The notes: generated from the sequence alone by a model not told the origin. A DNA stretch of 64,000 nucleotides from DASQPR01 sp963797675 (GCA_963797675.1 CAWCQQ010000018.1:186001-250000), one strand, 5' to 3'; positions 1 through 9,833 are shown, numbered from the stretch's first letter. A program made the numbers and translations.

Positions 1-1
1 C

Positions 2-715
2 GATCTCGATCTCGCCGCCGATGCGGCCGTCTCAGCGGGCTTCGGTTCGGCCGGCGAGCGGTGCATGGCGATCTCGGTCGTGGTCGCCGTCGATCCGGTC
101 GGCGATGACCTGGTGGCCGGGATCCGGCGGCGCATCGGCGACATCACCACCGGCGACGGCCGCCGGCCCGGATGCGACATGGGGCCGCTGGTCACCGGCG
201 TGCACCGGGACAAGGTGGTGGGCTACGTGGATGCCGGCGAGGCGGCCGGCGCGGCGCTCGTGGTGGACGGTCGCGGGGTGCAGCCGGACGGCGATCGAGA
301 CGGATTCTGGCTGGGGCCGACGCTGTTCGATCACGTACGGCCGGACATGTCGATCTACACCGACGAGATCTTCGGACCGGTGCTGTCGGTCGTCCGGGTG
401 GCCTCCTACGACGAGGCGATCCGCCTGGTCAACGCGAGCCCGTACGGCAACGGCACGGCGATCTTCACGAACGACGGCGGTGCCGCCCGGCGATTCCAGC
501 ACGAGGTAGAAGTCGGCATGATCGGGATTAATGTCCCGATACCCGTACCCATGGCTTATTTCTCTTTCGGTGGTTGGAAGGCGTCCCTGTTCGGTGACAC
601 GCACGCGCACGGTGCCGAGGGCGTGCACTTTTTCACTCGCGGCAAAGTGGTGACGAGCCGCTGGCTGGATCCGTCGCACGGCGGCGTGAACCTGGGCTTC
701 CCCACCCAACACTAG
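2..715 (+). CDS. mmsA: CoA-acylating methylmalonate-semialdehyde dehydrogenase, 3' part
   Basis: Only the C-terminal ~237 residues are in the window; the frame is open to the left edge, so the true start lies upstream. This aldehyde dehydrogenase family member oxidises (methyl)malonate semialdehyde to acyl-CoA in valine and myo-inositol breakdown. The frame begins just before the segment SAGERCMAISV, whose Cys (residue 21 of the visible part) fits the catalytic thiol of MMSDH (usual form GQRCMA). Further ALDH signatures follow: GPLVT, YTDEIFGPVLSVVR, and near the end FSFGGWKASLFGD, typical of this subfamily. No frameshift is seen. A strong hairpin follows 20 bases after the stop. The family call is firm; the precise substrate is inferred. 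Confidence 0.9.
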   Translation, partial: DLDLAADAAVSAGFGSAGERCMAISVVVAVDPVGDDLVAGIRRRIGDITTGDGRRPGCDMGPLVTGVHRDKVVGYVDAGEAAGAALVVDGRGVQPDGDRDGFWLGPTLFDHVRPDMSIYTDEIFGPVLSVVRVASYDEAIRLVNASPYGNGTAIFTNDGGAARRFQHEVEVGMIGINVPIPVPMAYFSFGGWKASLFGDTHAHGAEGVHFFTRGKVVTSRWLDPSHGGVNLGFPTQH

Positions 716-734
716 GAATCCCTGCACTACCAAC

Positions 735-764
735 GGCGCCGCCGGTCATCCGACCGGCGGCGCC
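735..764 (+). terminator. Hairpin terminator after mmsA
   Basis: A perfect 13-bp inverted repeat (735-747 with 752-764, arm GGCGCCGCCGGTC) encloses a 4-base loop, 20 bases past the mmsA stop. There is no U-tract, which is common for high-GC actinobacterial terminators. Confidence 0.75.
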
Positions 765-1168
765 GCGGCGCGAACGGGTGAGTCCGGGTGGGCTACGCCG
801 TTGCGCCATCATGAATTGGTTTTTGGCAAGGAGACGCAGGTCAGGGCATTATCGTCACGCGCACGTCAGGTCACAGTTAGGAAACTTTCCCAGTAAGCCT
901 TGACAAGTACAGGGGTGTAGCAAGGAATATTTCCGTTAACAGTTAAGACTCCTTCGAGAAAGACCGAGGACCCCATGGGTACGGACACGATGCGAGCCAC
1001 CGGGACCACCCCGGTAACGCTCGTCGTCGCGACTGCGATCCGGTCCTCGGTTCCCACCGAATCAAGCGAGTCCGGGGCCGGCGTGACCGGGCTCCTGCTT
1101 AACCTGACGCGGCGTGACGGATCATCCGGCGCTCCGCTCGATAGCTCTAAATCCAGGATTTACTCATC
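765..1168. other. Intergenic region before the ABC importer operon
   Basis: About 400 bases without a convincing gene. The short open frames on both strands lack recognisable protein character. The region holds relatively AT-rich patches (about 825-960) and must contain the promoter and probably the operator of the sugar transporter operon that follows. I could not identify a specific binding site. A clear ribosome-binding site (GAGGAGGA) lies at about 1169-1176. Confidence 0.5.
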
Positions 1169-1180
1169 GAGGAGGATCGC

Positions 1181-2522
1181 GTGAAGCGACGGATCGCGGT
1201 AGCGGCGGCAATCGCTGCAACGCTGATTGGTGCTGCGGCATGCAGCAGCAGCGGCGGCGCAAAGCCGGCGGCATCTACCAACCCGTTGGACGGAAAGGGC
1301 AAGACCCTCAAGGTCTGGCTCATGGTTGACGCGCAGAGCGGCTGGCCCCAGGCCGTTGCCGACGCGAACGCCAAGTTCACCCAGCAGACCGGTGCTCAGG
1401 TCGACGTCGAGTACCAGCAGTGGACGAACCACCTGGCCAAGGTCGACACGACGCTGGCCGGCACCGACGTGCCGGACGTCATCGAACTCGGCAACACCGA
1501 AGAGTCGAAGTACGTCTTCGGTGGCGCGTTCGCCGACCTCTCGTCGTCGGTTTCCAAGTTTGACAACTCGTCGTCGTGGCTGACCGGCCTGTCCGGCCCG
1601 TGCACGACGAACGGCAAGACGTTCTGCGTGCCGTACTACGCCGGTGCGCGCGTCCTGATCTACCGCACCGACATGTTCACCGCGGCCGGCCTGACCCCGC
1701 CGACCACGCTGGACGAGCTCACCGCGGACGCCACCAAGCTCCAGGCGAAGTACGGAGGCACGAAGGACCCGAAGTTCAACGCGTTCTACCTCCCGACGCG
1801 CTACTGGTACGCGGGTATGTCGTTCGTGTACGGCCAGGGCGGCGCCATCGCCACCCAGGGCTCGGACGGCAAGTGGACCGGTTCGCTCGAGAGCGCTCAG
1901 GCCGAGGCCGGACTGACCCAGTTCGCGGCTCTGTCCAAGTCGTTCTCGCACGGTGACCCGACCAAGACCGAAGCCGACCAGGACGCGATCTTCGCCCAGG
2001 GCGACTCGGCCATGCTCTACGGCAACGGCTGGGAGCTCGGTGCTGTGCAGTCGCAGCACAAGGACCCGGCCGACAGCAACTCGCCGATGGTCAACACCGC
2101 CGCCAACGGCAAGGTTGCCTCGATCGCGCTTCCGGGCGTGGCCGCCGGTGCCCCGACGCCGTCGTTCCTCGGTGGCTCGGACCTCGCCGTGACGGCGAAG
2201 AGCAAGCAGCAGGCGCTGGCCACCCAGTGGCTCGAGGACTTCACGTCCACCGCAGATCCAGGGTGAACTCATCGCCAAGGGTGCCCTCCCGAACGCGACC
2301 GCACTGCTCCCGCAGGCCGCTGCCCTCCCGGGCGGTCAGGCCACCGCGACCGCGGCCGGCAAGAGCTGGTTCACTCCTGCCTCCCCGAACTGGGCGAGCG
2401 TCGAGAGCGCCAACATCCTGCCGCAGATGCTCCAGGACATCGTGACTGGCAAGTCCACCGTCGACGCCGCAGCCAAGGCCGCCGACGCGCAGATCACACA
2501 GCTCCTCAACGCAGCATCCTGA
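1181..2522 (+). CDS. Extracellular solute-binding lipoprotein, family 1 (carbohydrate ABC importer), frameshifted
   Basis: Binding component of an ABC importer for a carbohydrate-like ligand. The GTG start is set by GAGGAGGATCGC directly upstream. Residues 1-25 form a lipoprotein signal ending in the lipobox GAAAC, followed by a Ser/Gly-rich linker. The mature part has the family 1 pattern: LKVWLMVD near the N-terminus, VPDVIELGN, FCVPYYAGARVLIYRTDMF, then a C-terminal half with FAQGDSAMLYGNGWELG. The reading frame breaks at about 2262 (TSTADPG then stop); removing one C restores GELIAKGALPNATALL and runs to the TGA at 2520-2522, giving about 446 residues, the usual family length. The two permease genes follow on the same strand. 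The ligand is not predictable here. Confidence 0.88.
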
Positions 2523-2531
2523 TCTAGATCC

Positions 2532-2561
2532 CGGGGTCGGCCGCGCAAACGGTCGGCCCCG
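2532..2561 (+). promoter_or_regulatory. Intra-operon hairpin after the binding-protein gene
   Basis: An imperfect 10-bp stem (2533-2542 with 2551-2560, with G-U pairs) follows the binding-protein stop by about 10 bases and precedes the permeases. Such hairpins often stabilise the upstream message so that binding protein exceeds permease. The structure is seen; the role is inferred. Confidence 0.45.
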
Positions 2562-2692
2562 AGGATCGGATGGGCGTGACATTTTGATGCGCCGCGCGGC
2601 CACCGCAGTGGTTGGGGGCCGAGCGGCGCATTGTCTTTGAACGGGTCCTTACCGCAGTCTTGACACACGGCAGCCATTCCAGGAGGACGTCG

Positions 2693-3683
2693 ATGCAATC
2701 TCAGTTGGAACCGCCGGCGGTCAGGCCGGCGCCGCAGCTGGACGTCCGGTCCAAGCGTCGTCCGGCCGCACCCGGACCGCAGCGCCGGCGCCGGGAGAAG
2801 CTGCCCTATCTCCTGATCGCGCCGTCCGTGATCATCGTGGTCGCGTTGATGGCGTACCCGCTCTACCAGCTGGTCGTGCTGTCGATGCACACGACGCCGC
2901 TGGCCGGCCGGTTCGCAGCCACGCCGCCGCCGCCGAAATTCGTCTGGTTCGACAACTTCAAAGCGGTGCTGGACGACTCGACCTACTGGACGGTGATCGG
3001 CCGCACGATCGCCTTCACCGCCGTCGCCGTCGCGTTCTCGATGGGCATCAGCCTCGGCGTCGCCCTTCTGATGCGCCGCGTCAGCGGTTGGGCCCGGATC
3101 CTCGTCACCGTCGCGCTGGTCTCGGTCTGGGCGATCCCGAGCATCGTCGCGACGCAGGTGTTCGCGTGGCTCGTCGACTCCGACTTCGGCGTCGTCAACT
3201 TCCTGATCAACAAGATCCCCGGGGTGAACTTCGACGAGCACAGCTGGTTCTCGTCGCCGTACCAGGGCTGGGTCGTCGTCGTGGCGCTCGTTCTCTGGGG
3301 TGCGATCCCGTTCCTCGCGCTGACGCTCTACGCCGGCCTGACACAGGTGCCCACCGAGCTGATCGAAGCCGCGACACTGGACGGCGCGAACCCGCGGCAG
3401 ATCCTGACGAAGGTCATCATGCCGGTGCTGCGCCCGGTGCTGATCATCACGACCACGCTGTCGGTGATCTGGGACTTCGGCGTCTTCAACCAGATCTTCG
3501 TGCTGCGGAACACGCAGCCGGAACAGTCCTACTGGACGGTCGCCATCTACGCCTACGAGAAGGCGTTCGCGCAGAGCAACTACAACATGGGCGCGACGAT
3601 CACGGTCTGCACGACCATCCTGATGATCTGCCGTCATGATTTTCTACGTCCGCCAGATGATCAAGATCGGGGAGGCCGAGTAA
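2693..3683 (+). CDS. Carbohydrate ABC transporter permease 1 (MalF/UgpA type), frameshifted
   Basis: Inner-membrane permease of the importer. The ATG at 2693 is chosen because AGGAGG lies at 2681-2686. The N-terminus is cytoplasmic and basic (about 45 residues), then PYLLIAPSVIIVVALMAYPL forms TM1. Several more membrane spans follow. The cytoplasmic EAA loop that contacts the ATPase is visible at about 3355-3430 (ELIEAATLDGANPRQI). The frame is lost at about 3630: removing one C restores the ending VMIFYVRQMIKIGEAE and the TAA at 3681-3683. The stop overlaps the next ATG by one base, so the two permeases are likely translationally coupled. About 330 residues, normal for MalF/UgpA permeases without the large periplasmic insert. 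Confidence 0.88.
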
Positions 3684-4596
3684 TGGCAGTCAACACGGTC
3701 GGGCGCCCCGCGCGTACGTCTCCGGCCCGTACGTCTCCGGTTCGCCGGCGGCAGACCGGCCCGGCGGGTCGGCGGAAGTCCACCACGTTCTTCTTCAACA
3801 CGATCGCGGTCGTCTTCTCGCTCATCATGTTCTTCCCGGTCTACTGGATGCTGGTCACCGCGTTCAAGCCGTCGAACGAGATCCTCACGTTCCACCCGAA
3901 CTTCATCCCGCTGCACCCGACGTTCTCGAACTTCACGTCCGCGATCCACGCGCCGAACTTCCTCAACGACCTCGGCAACAGCCTGATCATCACGGGCATC
4001 TCGCGTGGTCGGCGGCGTGGTCCTCGGCTTCCTCGGCGCGCTCGCGCTGGCCCGGTTCGCGTTCGCCGGTCGCCGTGCGGCGATCCTGATCGTGTTCATC
4101 GTGCAGCTGGTTCCGATCTCGTCGCGTGATCATCCCGCTCTACCTCGAGCTGCAGAAGTTCCACCAGCTCGACAAGCTGTCCGGCGTCATCATCAGCTAC
4201 ATGGTGCTGCTGCTGCCGTTCACGACCTGGATGCTGCGCGGCTTCATCGCGAACGTGCCGCGCGAACTGGACGAGGCCGCGATGGTCGACGGCTGCACCC
4301 GCTGGCAGGCGTTCCGCAAGGTACTGCTGCCGCTGACCGTGCCCGGCCTGGTCGCCGCCGCGATCTACGCGTTCATCCAGGCCTGGAACGAGTTCTTCAT
4401 CATCAACATCCTGAACAGCTCCAACAACAAGCTCAACCTGATGGTCTGGCTGACGTCGAACCAGACCGCACACGGCACGTACTGGGGCCTGCTGATGGCC
4501 GGCGCCACGCTCTCGTCGATCCCGGTCGTCGTCTTCTTCATGATCATCCAGAAGAACGTGACGATGGGCCTGACCGCCGGAGCCGTCAAGGGTTAG
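3683..4596 (+). CDS. Carbohydrate ABC transporter permease 2 (MalG/UgpE type), two frameshifts
   Basis: Second permease of the importer. Start ATG 3683 overlaps the stop of permease 1. A basic, Pro/Ser-rich N-terminus precedes TM1 (NTIAVVFSLIMFFPVYWML) and the classic AFKPSNEI segment. Frame breaks at about 4003 (between LIITGIS and VVGGVVLG) and about 4117 (between VPIS and VIIPLYLEL) are each repaired by dropping one C. The EAA loop is intact at about 4265-4330 (ELDEAAMVDGCTRWQAFRKV). The C-terminus ends IIQKNVTMGLTAGAVKG, very typical of this family. No ATPase gene is nearby; actinobacterial sugar importers commonly share an MsiK-type ATPase encoded elsewhere, an inference here. Confidence 0.88.
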
Positions 4597-4601
4597 TCGT
4601 T

Positions 4602-4618
4602 CCATCTGTGCCAGATGG
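4602..4618 (+). terminator. Short hairpin after the ABC importer operon
   Basis: A perfect 7-bp stem (CCATCTG at 4602-4608 with CAGATGG at 4612-4618) and 3-base loop lies 5 bases after the permease stop. No U-tract. Plausible operon terminator. Confidence 0.5.
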
Positions 4619-4700
4619 GGTTCGGGGTGCACTCCCTGGGCCCCATTTCGGCGTCGTGCCTTCGGCATTTGTCAGGGGGGCGGCCGATAATTGCTGGGTG

Positions 4701-6406
4701 ATGAAGGCCGTCGTTTCCACGTCCGGGTCCGACGGCTTCGTGGTGACGCTGGCCGACAACGGCTCTCCGTGTGAGCCCGTTGCCCACATTCCTGATGTGG
4801 TGCGATATATCCGCGAGGCCGAGCGCGCCGGCACCGTGCGCTGGCTCTGGCCGTCGATCGCCGAGTTCTATCCGGTTCTGCTCCGTGCGGATGTGCGGGT
4901 GCGCCGCTGCCACGATCACGACCTGGTCGAAGCGCTGCTGCTCGGCGCCGAGGGCACCTGGGGACAGCCGAGGGCCCTCCCGGCCGTCTGGGCGCGCCTG
5001 CACGGGCTGCCGGTCCCGACGGATCCGATCCCGCGCACGGCCGTGCCGACCGACGAAATCCAGGGCGCGCTGTTCGAGGTCAGTTCCGCAACGCCGGCCC
5101 CGCCCGGCTTCGACACCATGACCGCACTGCTCCAGGGGTACGCCAACCAGCTCGCCCGGATCGCTGCGGTCTCCGATCCGGGCCGGTTCCGGCTGCTCGC
5201 GGCGGCGGAATCGGCCGGTGGCCTGCTCGCCGCCGAGATGGCGTACGACGGGCTGCCGTGGAGCGAACAGGACCACGACGATCTGCTGCTCGATCTCGTC
5301 GGAGAGCCGTCACCGGTCGGCGCGCCGCGGAAACTCGTCACGCTGGGCGAGGAGATCTCGGCCGCGTTCGGCGGGCGCGCGGATCCGGCCGGATTCGCCC
5401 GCCGACGTCATGAAGGCCTTCCACCGCGCCGGATATCCGGTGTCGTCGACCCGCGCGTGGGAGCTGCGGGACATCGACCATCCGGCGGTCCCGCTGCTGC
5501 GCCGCTACAAGGAGCTGTACCGGATCTGGACCGCGCACGGCTGGTCCTGGCGCGCGACCTGGGTCCGGGACGGCCGGTTCCGCGCCGAATACGTTCCGGC
5601 CGGCGTCGTGACCGGCCGCTGGGCCACGCGTGGCGGGGGAGCGCTGCAGATTCCGCGGGTTATCCGTGGCGCGGTCCGGGCCGACGCCGGCTGGCAGCTC
5701 GTCGTCGCCGACGCCGGCCAGCTCGAACCGCGGATCCTCGCGGCGGTCTCGGGCGACGGCGGCATGATGCGCGCGGCCGGCGCCGGCGACATGTACGCCG
5801 CGCTGGCCACCGATGCGTTCGCGCGGTGACCGAGCGCTCGGCCAAGGTCGCACTGCTCGGCGCGATGTACGGGCAGACCGGCGGCCAGGCGGCACCGGCG
5901 CTGGCGACGCTGCGGCGGTCGTATCCGGTGGCGCTGTCCTACGTGGAGGAGGCCGCCCGTACCGGTGAGGCCGGCGGTCTCGTACGGTCCTGGCTCGGCC
6001 GGACCTGCCCGCCGCCCTCGGCGAGCGCATCCGCCTGGGGAGCCGGCGCCGAGCGACCGGATCAGTGGGAGGACGACGAGTCGTCCGCGTCGACGTCCGG
6101 CACCGGCGCCCGGGCTCGGGCCCGCGGCCGGTTCACGCGTAACTTCGTGATCCAGGCGACGGCGGCGGAGTGGGCGCTGGCCCTGCTCGCCACCCTCCGT
6201 ACCGAGCTGGCCGGCACTCCGGCGCGGATCGTGTTCTTCCAGCACGACGAGGTGATCGTGCACGCGCCGGCGGAACAGGCGACGTGCGGTTGCAGCGGCG
6301 ATCGCGGCCGCAGGTGCGCAGGCGACGCAGTTGCTGTTCGGCCGATACGCCGGTCATCTTCCCGATGAGCACGTCGATCGTGGAGCGATACTCCGACGCG
6401 AAATGA
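4701..6406 (+). CDS. Stand-alone family A DNA polymerase (bifunctional 3'-5' exonuclease/DNA polymerase type), frameshifted
   Basis: About 565 residues, the size of the actinobacterial PolA-like proteins that lack the 5'-nuclease domain. The polymerase half is recognisable: KAFHRAGYPVSSTRAWELR, GRWATRGGGALQIPR, then motif A as VVADAGQLEPRILA (the first catalytic carboxylate is the Asp of VADAG), motif B-like RSAKVALLGAMYGQTGG, and motif C as QHDEVIVHAP. The N-terminal 250 residues resemble the degenerate exonuclease part of the family. Frame breaks occur near 5402, 5825, 6286 and 6343; after the last, the C-terminus reads FPMSTSIVERYSDAK to the TGA at 6404. The start may be ATG 4701 or GTG 4698. 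The role is probably accessory repair synthesis, inferred from the family only. Confidence 0.85.
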
Positions 6407-7107
6407 CGGTGTCTCAGGACATGCAAGATGTCGTGCCTTGGGCCATGAGGGTTCCGTGCAACGACAGCGCGAGAGTGCAGGCGTTACCGTGGTAGGATTG
6501 CGGCCGTCCGAGCCGAAGCAGGCTACCCGGACTTGAAAGAGTTCCTCGTCGCGCGCTCGTCCCGTTCGGTTTTACTCGCCCCAGTTGGGCGAGGAGCGCA
6601 CGTCGGCGCACTGAGTACGGATCGCAACGGGTGGCGTTCGGGCTTTTCACCCGGCCGAACTACGCTCGCGACAGCTTCCACCTGGTTGCCCAGGCCACGT
6701 TTTAGATGCCCGACGTGATGGAACTGGGCCGGCATATCTTCGGCGATCGAATTGGCCCGTCGCGGCCGGACGGTTTGGCCGGCTGCGTCGCGTTCGACGT
6801 CTTGCGCCGCGATCCTTCCACGATGTGGCTCTTCCGCAATCAGGCTGAACTCGATGATCTCGGCCCGAGCGTCCATGGCGCTGTCACCTCGGCGGTGCTT
6901 CCGTTCCTCAACATGACCGACACAATGGAACGCTTCGTGTCTGGAGCTGCGACGCGTCACCTGAGGGTGGAGGTTGTCGCAAGCGCCATGATTCAGGTTG
7001 GACGCCAGGACGACGCGTTCAACTACCTTGAGGCGAAATCAGACCGGAACCCAGCCGCGAAGGCTGCCTTTGAACGTCACCTCACGGAAACGACCCATCA
7101 GGTGTGA
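6403..7107 (+). pseudogene. Broken or heavily frameshifted hypothetical gene
   Basis: A possible start ATG at 6403 overlaps the polymerase TGA as ATGA. Protein-like sequence then continues through three frames: MTVSQDMQDVVPWAMRV, then RYRGRIAAVRAEAGYPDLKE in frame 2, then VAFGLFTRPNYARDSFHLV in frame 1. The last segment meets an in-frame TAG at 6703 and resumes immediately at ATG 6706 as a 133-residue tail containing VMELGRHIFGDRIGPSRPDG and DDAFNYLEAKSD. The tail has weak similarity in layout to DUF4304-like proteins, which I cannot confirm. The 6706-7107 part is the best supported. It may be a real gene with sequence errors plus one nonsense codon, or a decaying gene. Confidence 0.4.
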
Positions 7108-7187
7108 CAGCAATGTCAAGCATCGACCGGGACAGGACACAGGGTCTCCATGACAGTCTGACGCGCCTATTTTCATCAAGCCTTGAG

Positions 7188-7583
7188 TCATCCGGAGGCG
7201 AGAAGCGTTGAGATGCCGGATCCGTCGTGTACCAGGGCGCTGTCGGCCAGGTCGGGAGGCAGGTGTCGGCGTTGCGTTGCGTTCGTCAGAGCCGTAGCGC
7301 AGCCCGGCAATATGATCACGGCGTCAGCACGACGCGCGAATTCCGCGATGAGGTCGAGGATCGCCTCGCCTTTGCAGCGGCTGATCATGACGCTCGTCAG
7401 GCCGTCTCTATCCGGCTTGGCGTAGATGTCGGCCTCGCCGTTGTCAGCTGCTCGGATGTGCCAGAAGTCGAACTCCGGGTCTCGACGATCGGCAATCGCC
7501 AGAAAGCTCTCCTCGAAAATGCTGGCTGGTATCGGGACTGAATGGCCATCGATAAACCGATAGACGAAGATCTCGTAGCTCAT
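7188..7583 (-). CDS. Hypothetical protein
   Basis: About 131 residues if started at the internal ATG of MSYEIFVYRFIDG; an ATG at 7697 is also in frame, but its extra N-terminus overlaps the oppositely oriented neighbour. Composition is globular and acidic, with IPASIFEESFLAIADRRDPE, EADIYAKPDRDGLTSVMISR and AILDLIAEFARRADAVIILP. The pattern resembles small immunity-like or SMI1-type unknowns, but no family is recognised. No strong ribosome-binding site is visible. The gene sits in the low-conservation stretch between the polymerase and the NUDIX cluster. Confidence 0.5.
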   Translation of the reverse strand: MSYEIFVYRFIDGHSVPIPASIFEESFLAIADRRDPEFDFWHIRAADNGEADIYAKPDRDGLTSVMISRCKGEAILDLIAEFARRADAVIILPGCATALTNATQRRHLPPDLADSALVHDGSGISTLLASG

Positions 7584-7659
7584 GACGGAAGGGTAAATGC
7601 GTAGCGTTTGAGGCACCGCATGATCTACTCGGCCGATACGGCCCACGTACACTCGCTGA

Positions 7660-8130
7660 GTGAATGCTTCGAAATCCCCTCGACTCCGCTGCGGCATCGT
7701 GCTCCGTGTCGAAGAAGACGTCTGCCACGTCCTGACCGAGGGTCAGATTGTCGATGTTCGGTACGCATCGCAGTTCCCGAAACCGCGGACTGTGCGGGTC
7801 TCGCCCGGCCATCTGGTAGCCATCGCTGGGGTACCGGGCAGCACGGATGCAGTGATCTGGCGTTGGTACGACGCCGTTGTGCTCGGTATCGAGGCTGAGG
7901 CCATCCGGCTGTGGGAACCGGCTCACGGCGAAGTCGTCGCTCAGAGTCGTCGTCCGGAGCAACGATATGAGCCCGGCACCCGCGCGTACGTATCGGCAGG
8001 ATTGCCCGGTGCCGATTGGTGGGTTGTTGGCAGCGCGGTGGACCGACCTGAGGACGCCGACGTCGATCTGAACGAGGTCGGGCGGCTCTACACGGAGCAT
8101 GGCCTGTGGGACTCCGTTTTCGCCGCATGA
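7660..8130 (+). CDS. Hypothetical protein
   Basis: A 156-residue open frame without interruption. The sequence looks like a folded beta-rich domain: CGIVLRVEEDVCHVLTEGQI, VRVSPGHLVAIAG, DAVIWRWYDAVVLGIEAEAI, PGADWWVVGSAVDRPED and a C-terminal GRLYTEHGLWDSVFAA. I do not recognise a family. Its upstream end faces the minus-strand gene at 7188-7583, so the two are divergent with 76 bases between the chosen starts. A strong inverted repeat follows the stop. Could be an accessory gene. Confidence 0.55.
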   Translation: MNASKSPRLRCGIVLRVEEDVCHVLTEGQIVDVRYASQFPKPRTVRVSPGHLVAIAGVPGSTDAVIWRWYDAVVLGIEAEAIRLWEPAHGEVVAQSRRPEQRYEPGTRAYVSAGLPGADWWVVGSAVDRPEDADVDLNEVGRLYTEHGLWDSVFAA

Positions 8131-8142
8131 GCGGTCGAAACT

Positions 8143-8199
8143 CTTCATGATCGTGAAGACTTCGTGGTCGCGCGCCCGCTAAGTCTCCACGATCATGAG
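8143..8199. repeat. Inverted repeat after the 7660 gene, with a third related copy
   Basis: Arms 8145-8161 (TCATGATCGTGAAGACT) and 8182-8198 (AGTCTCCACGATCATGA) pair with one mismatch around a 20-base spacer. A related copy, AGTCTTCACGACCATGAAGC, lies at 8433-8452. It may act as a terminator for the 7660 gene or be a dispersed repeat. Confidence 0.6.
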
Positions 8200-8563
8200 G
8201 CCGCCGGTTGGGGGCAACGCCGTGACCTGGCACTTCTCGTTGGGCCGGGCGTTCACCGGATTGCAGTTGCATGATCCTGTAAAAATAACGCGTTCTGACC
8301 CCGTTATCTCTACCGGATCATCGCGCGGGCCATCCCGCACGCCGCCGAGGCATTCCGAGACACCGCTGTGAGCTGCGGAAACGTGAATCCGACCGAAAGC
8401 ACCATGAAGATCTGGAGTACCAAACCCCGCAAAGTCTTCACGACCATGAAGCTGGCCGGCCGAGATGCGAGACCGAGACCACCGCATCGGAGTATCCCAC
8501 CGCGCCCTGTCTGAGTATCTTGCCGCTGCCCGGGCCGGCCAGCGCCTTCGTACGGTGATCAAC
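8200..8563. other. Gene-poor stretch
   Basis: No gene can be supported. Long antisense frames across it have shadow-like Arg/Ala-rich composition. It contains the third copy of the repeat described at 8143-8199 (at 8433-8452). Confidence 0.4.
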
Positions 8564-8839
8564 ATGACCGTACGCAACCTCAACCGTGCACGCACGATCG
8601 CACTCGTAGCCCTGATCTGGCCGTCGTGGTCGTCGGATTCGTCGCGGTCCATCGCATCGTCGATGCGGCGTTCTCCAACTGGGCGCGCTCCTATGACGGC
8701 ACCCCGGAGGCCGCAGTGTAGATACGCCGCGAATACCGACAGCGCCAACCGAGCGCTCATTCTGTTGGGTGCCGACGTCATCGTCGGATGTGCCGGCATC
8801 GGCGCCAAGGCGCGGTTAGCCCAGGTAGCGACGTCCTAG
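8564..8839 (+). pseudogene. Possible small membrane protein, frameshifted
   Basis: Starting at ATG 8564 the frame reads MTVRNLNRARTIALVALI; one shift at about 8615 gives AVVVVGFVAVHRIVDAAFSN followed by WARSYDGTPEAAV, and another shift near 8715 returns to NTDSANRALILLGADVIVG. The reconstruction is a ~90-residue protein with a single N-terminal membrane span. It depends on two shifts, so it may be a real small gene with errors, a remnant, or a chance reading. Confidence 0.3.
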
Positions 8840-9308
8840 TGCGGCAGCGGTAGCCGCTGGTGGCGTTGGTGTCGCGGCGTTTGTGGTGCGGCCGGTGGCC
8901 TGGTCGTGTCGTCGCCACCCGGACTAGCGGATTGCGGACGCCTTGACGACGTACAGGAAGATACGCGTGCGAGGTTGTGACGGCGCATTGCCGAAGGCCG
9001 ATTATTCCGGCAGCCGTGGCTGGAGCATGGCACCCGGCCTGTTCAATTCTGTAGCTCGGCAACTGTGGGACCGTGTGGTCAACATTGGTCACCGTGGTGA
9101 TGGAGTCCTGAGTACCTGAACCGCGCAACAGCTGTCGCCTGTGCCGATGCACGGGCGACCAGTCGGTGTGGCAGAGTTCGAGTCATGGAGTGCTACGCCG
9201 CTTGGCGGATCCGCTAAGGAAGCCACCCGTCCTGAGACGGGGAGATGCAACCGGCCATCAGCAGTTGACCATGAGGTTTGAGCTTCCTTCGAAATCGAAA
9301 GGCATCCC
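8840..9308. other. Gene-poor stretch
   Basis: No credible gene, RNA or mobile-element end is visible on either strand. Open frames here have low-complexity shadow composition. It may be the remains of decayed genes between the two broken genes on either side. Confidence 0.35.
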
Positions 9309-9799
9309 ATGCGTATCCGACCGTTCGTGGATTCGGACCTCCAGGAACTTGTGGAAATAACGATCGAGACATTCCGGCCCTTCTGACGAGGGCTACGTCC
9401 ATCCCCTGCTGGGCGATGAGGTATGCCGGCACCAGCATGGCCGTTGGGCACAGGACTACCCGTGACGAGGCGCCCACCCTGCATGAGCCAGCGCAAGGGC
9501 GGCACGTTGCGGTGGCCGAGGTGGCCGGCAGAATCGCTGGGTTCATCTCATGGAAGACCGACGAGAAGGCCGCCCACGGGCGGATCTACCTGCTCGCCGT
9601 GGCATCCTCAGAGCCGGCACCAGCCAGGTGGGACGACAGCTGTGCTTGCACGCTATCGCGCAGATGAGGGCGAACAGCGTCGATGTGGTGGGACCTCGGC
9701 ACGGGTGATGATGCGTTCCACGCGGCGGCCCGTGCACTCTAACGACGAAGCCTTGGTTTCACGAAGATCCCGATCGCGGGCTACCTCAGAAAGATCTAA
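9309..9799 (+). pseudogene. GNAT-family N-acetyltransferase, multiply frameshifted
   Basis: ATG 9309 opens MRIRPFVDSDLQELVEITIE, the usual start of a GNAT protein. Reading then changes frame at about 9383 (after ETF; GYVHPLLGDEV follows), about 9461, about 9608 and further downstream. The acetyl-CoA region is visible as VAEVAGRIAGFISWKTDEKA followed by GRIYLLAVASSE. The end reads LGFTKIPIAGYLRKI before the TAA at 9797. With four or more breaks in ~160 residues the density is higher than in neighbouring core genes, so real decay is possible. GNAT proteins acetylate amines, antibiotics or protein N-termini; the substrate is unknown. Confidence 0.6.
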
Positions 9800-9805
9800 C
9801 TCCGT

Positions 9806-9833
9806 TGGGGCGGCCCGAACCGTGGCCGCCCCA
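9806..9833. terminator. Bidirectional hairpin between convergent genes
   Basis: A perfect 10-bp stem (TGGGGCGGCC at 9806-9815 with GGCCGCCCCA at 9824-9833) and 8-base loop lies between the acetyltransferase remnant (+) and the small membrane protein (-), so it can end both transcripts. Confidence 0.7.

Noticed and set aside
866..1184. Two short overlapping open frames in the mmsA-importer gap
   Set aside because: Low-complexity Thr/Ser/Val composition, no ribosome-binding sites and mutually antisense.
1160..2278. Long minus-strand open frame opposite the binding-protein gene
   Set aside because: Arg/Gly/Val-rich shadow of the real plus-strand lipoprotein gene; no start signal and no domain.
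2336..3637. 433-codon minus-strand open frame opposite permease 1
   Set aside because: Arg/Asp/His-rich antisense shadow; the plus strand carries a clear permease.
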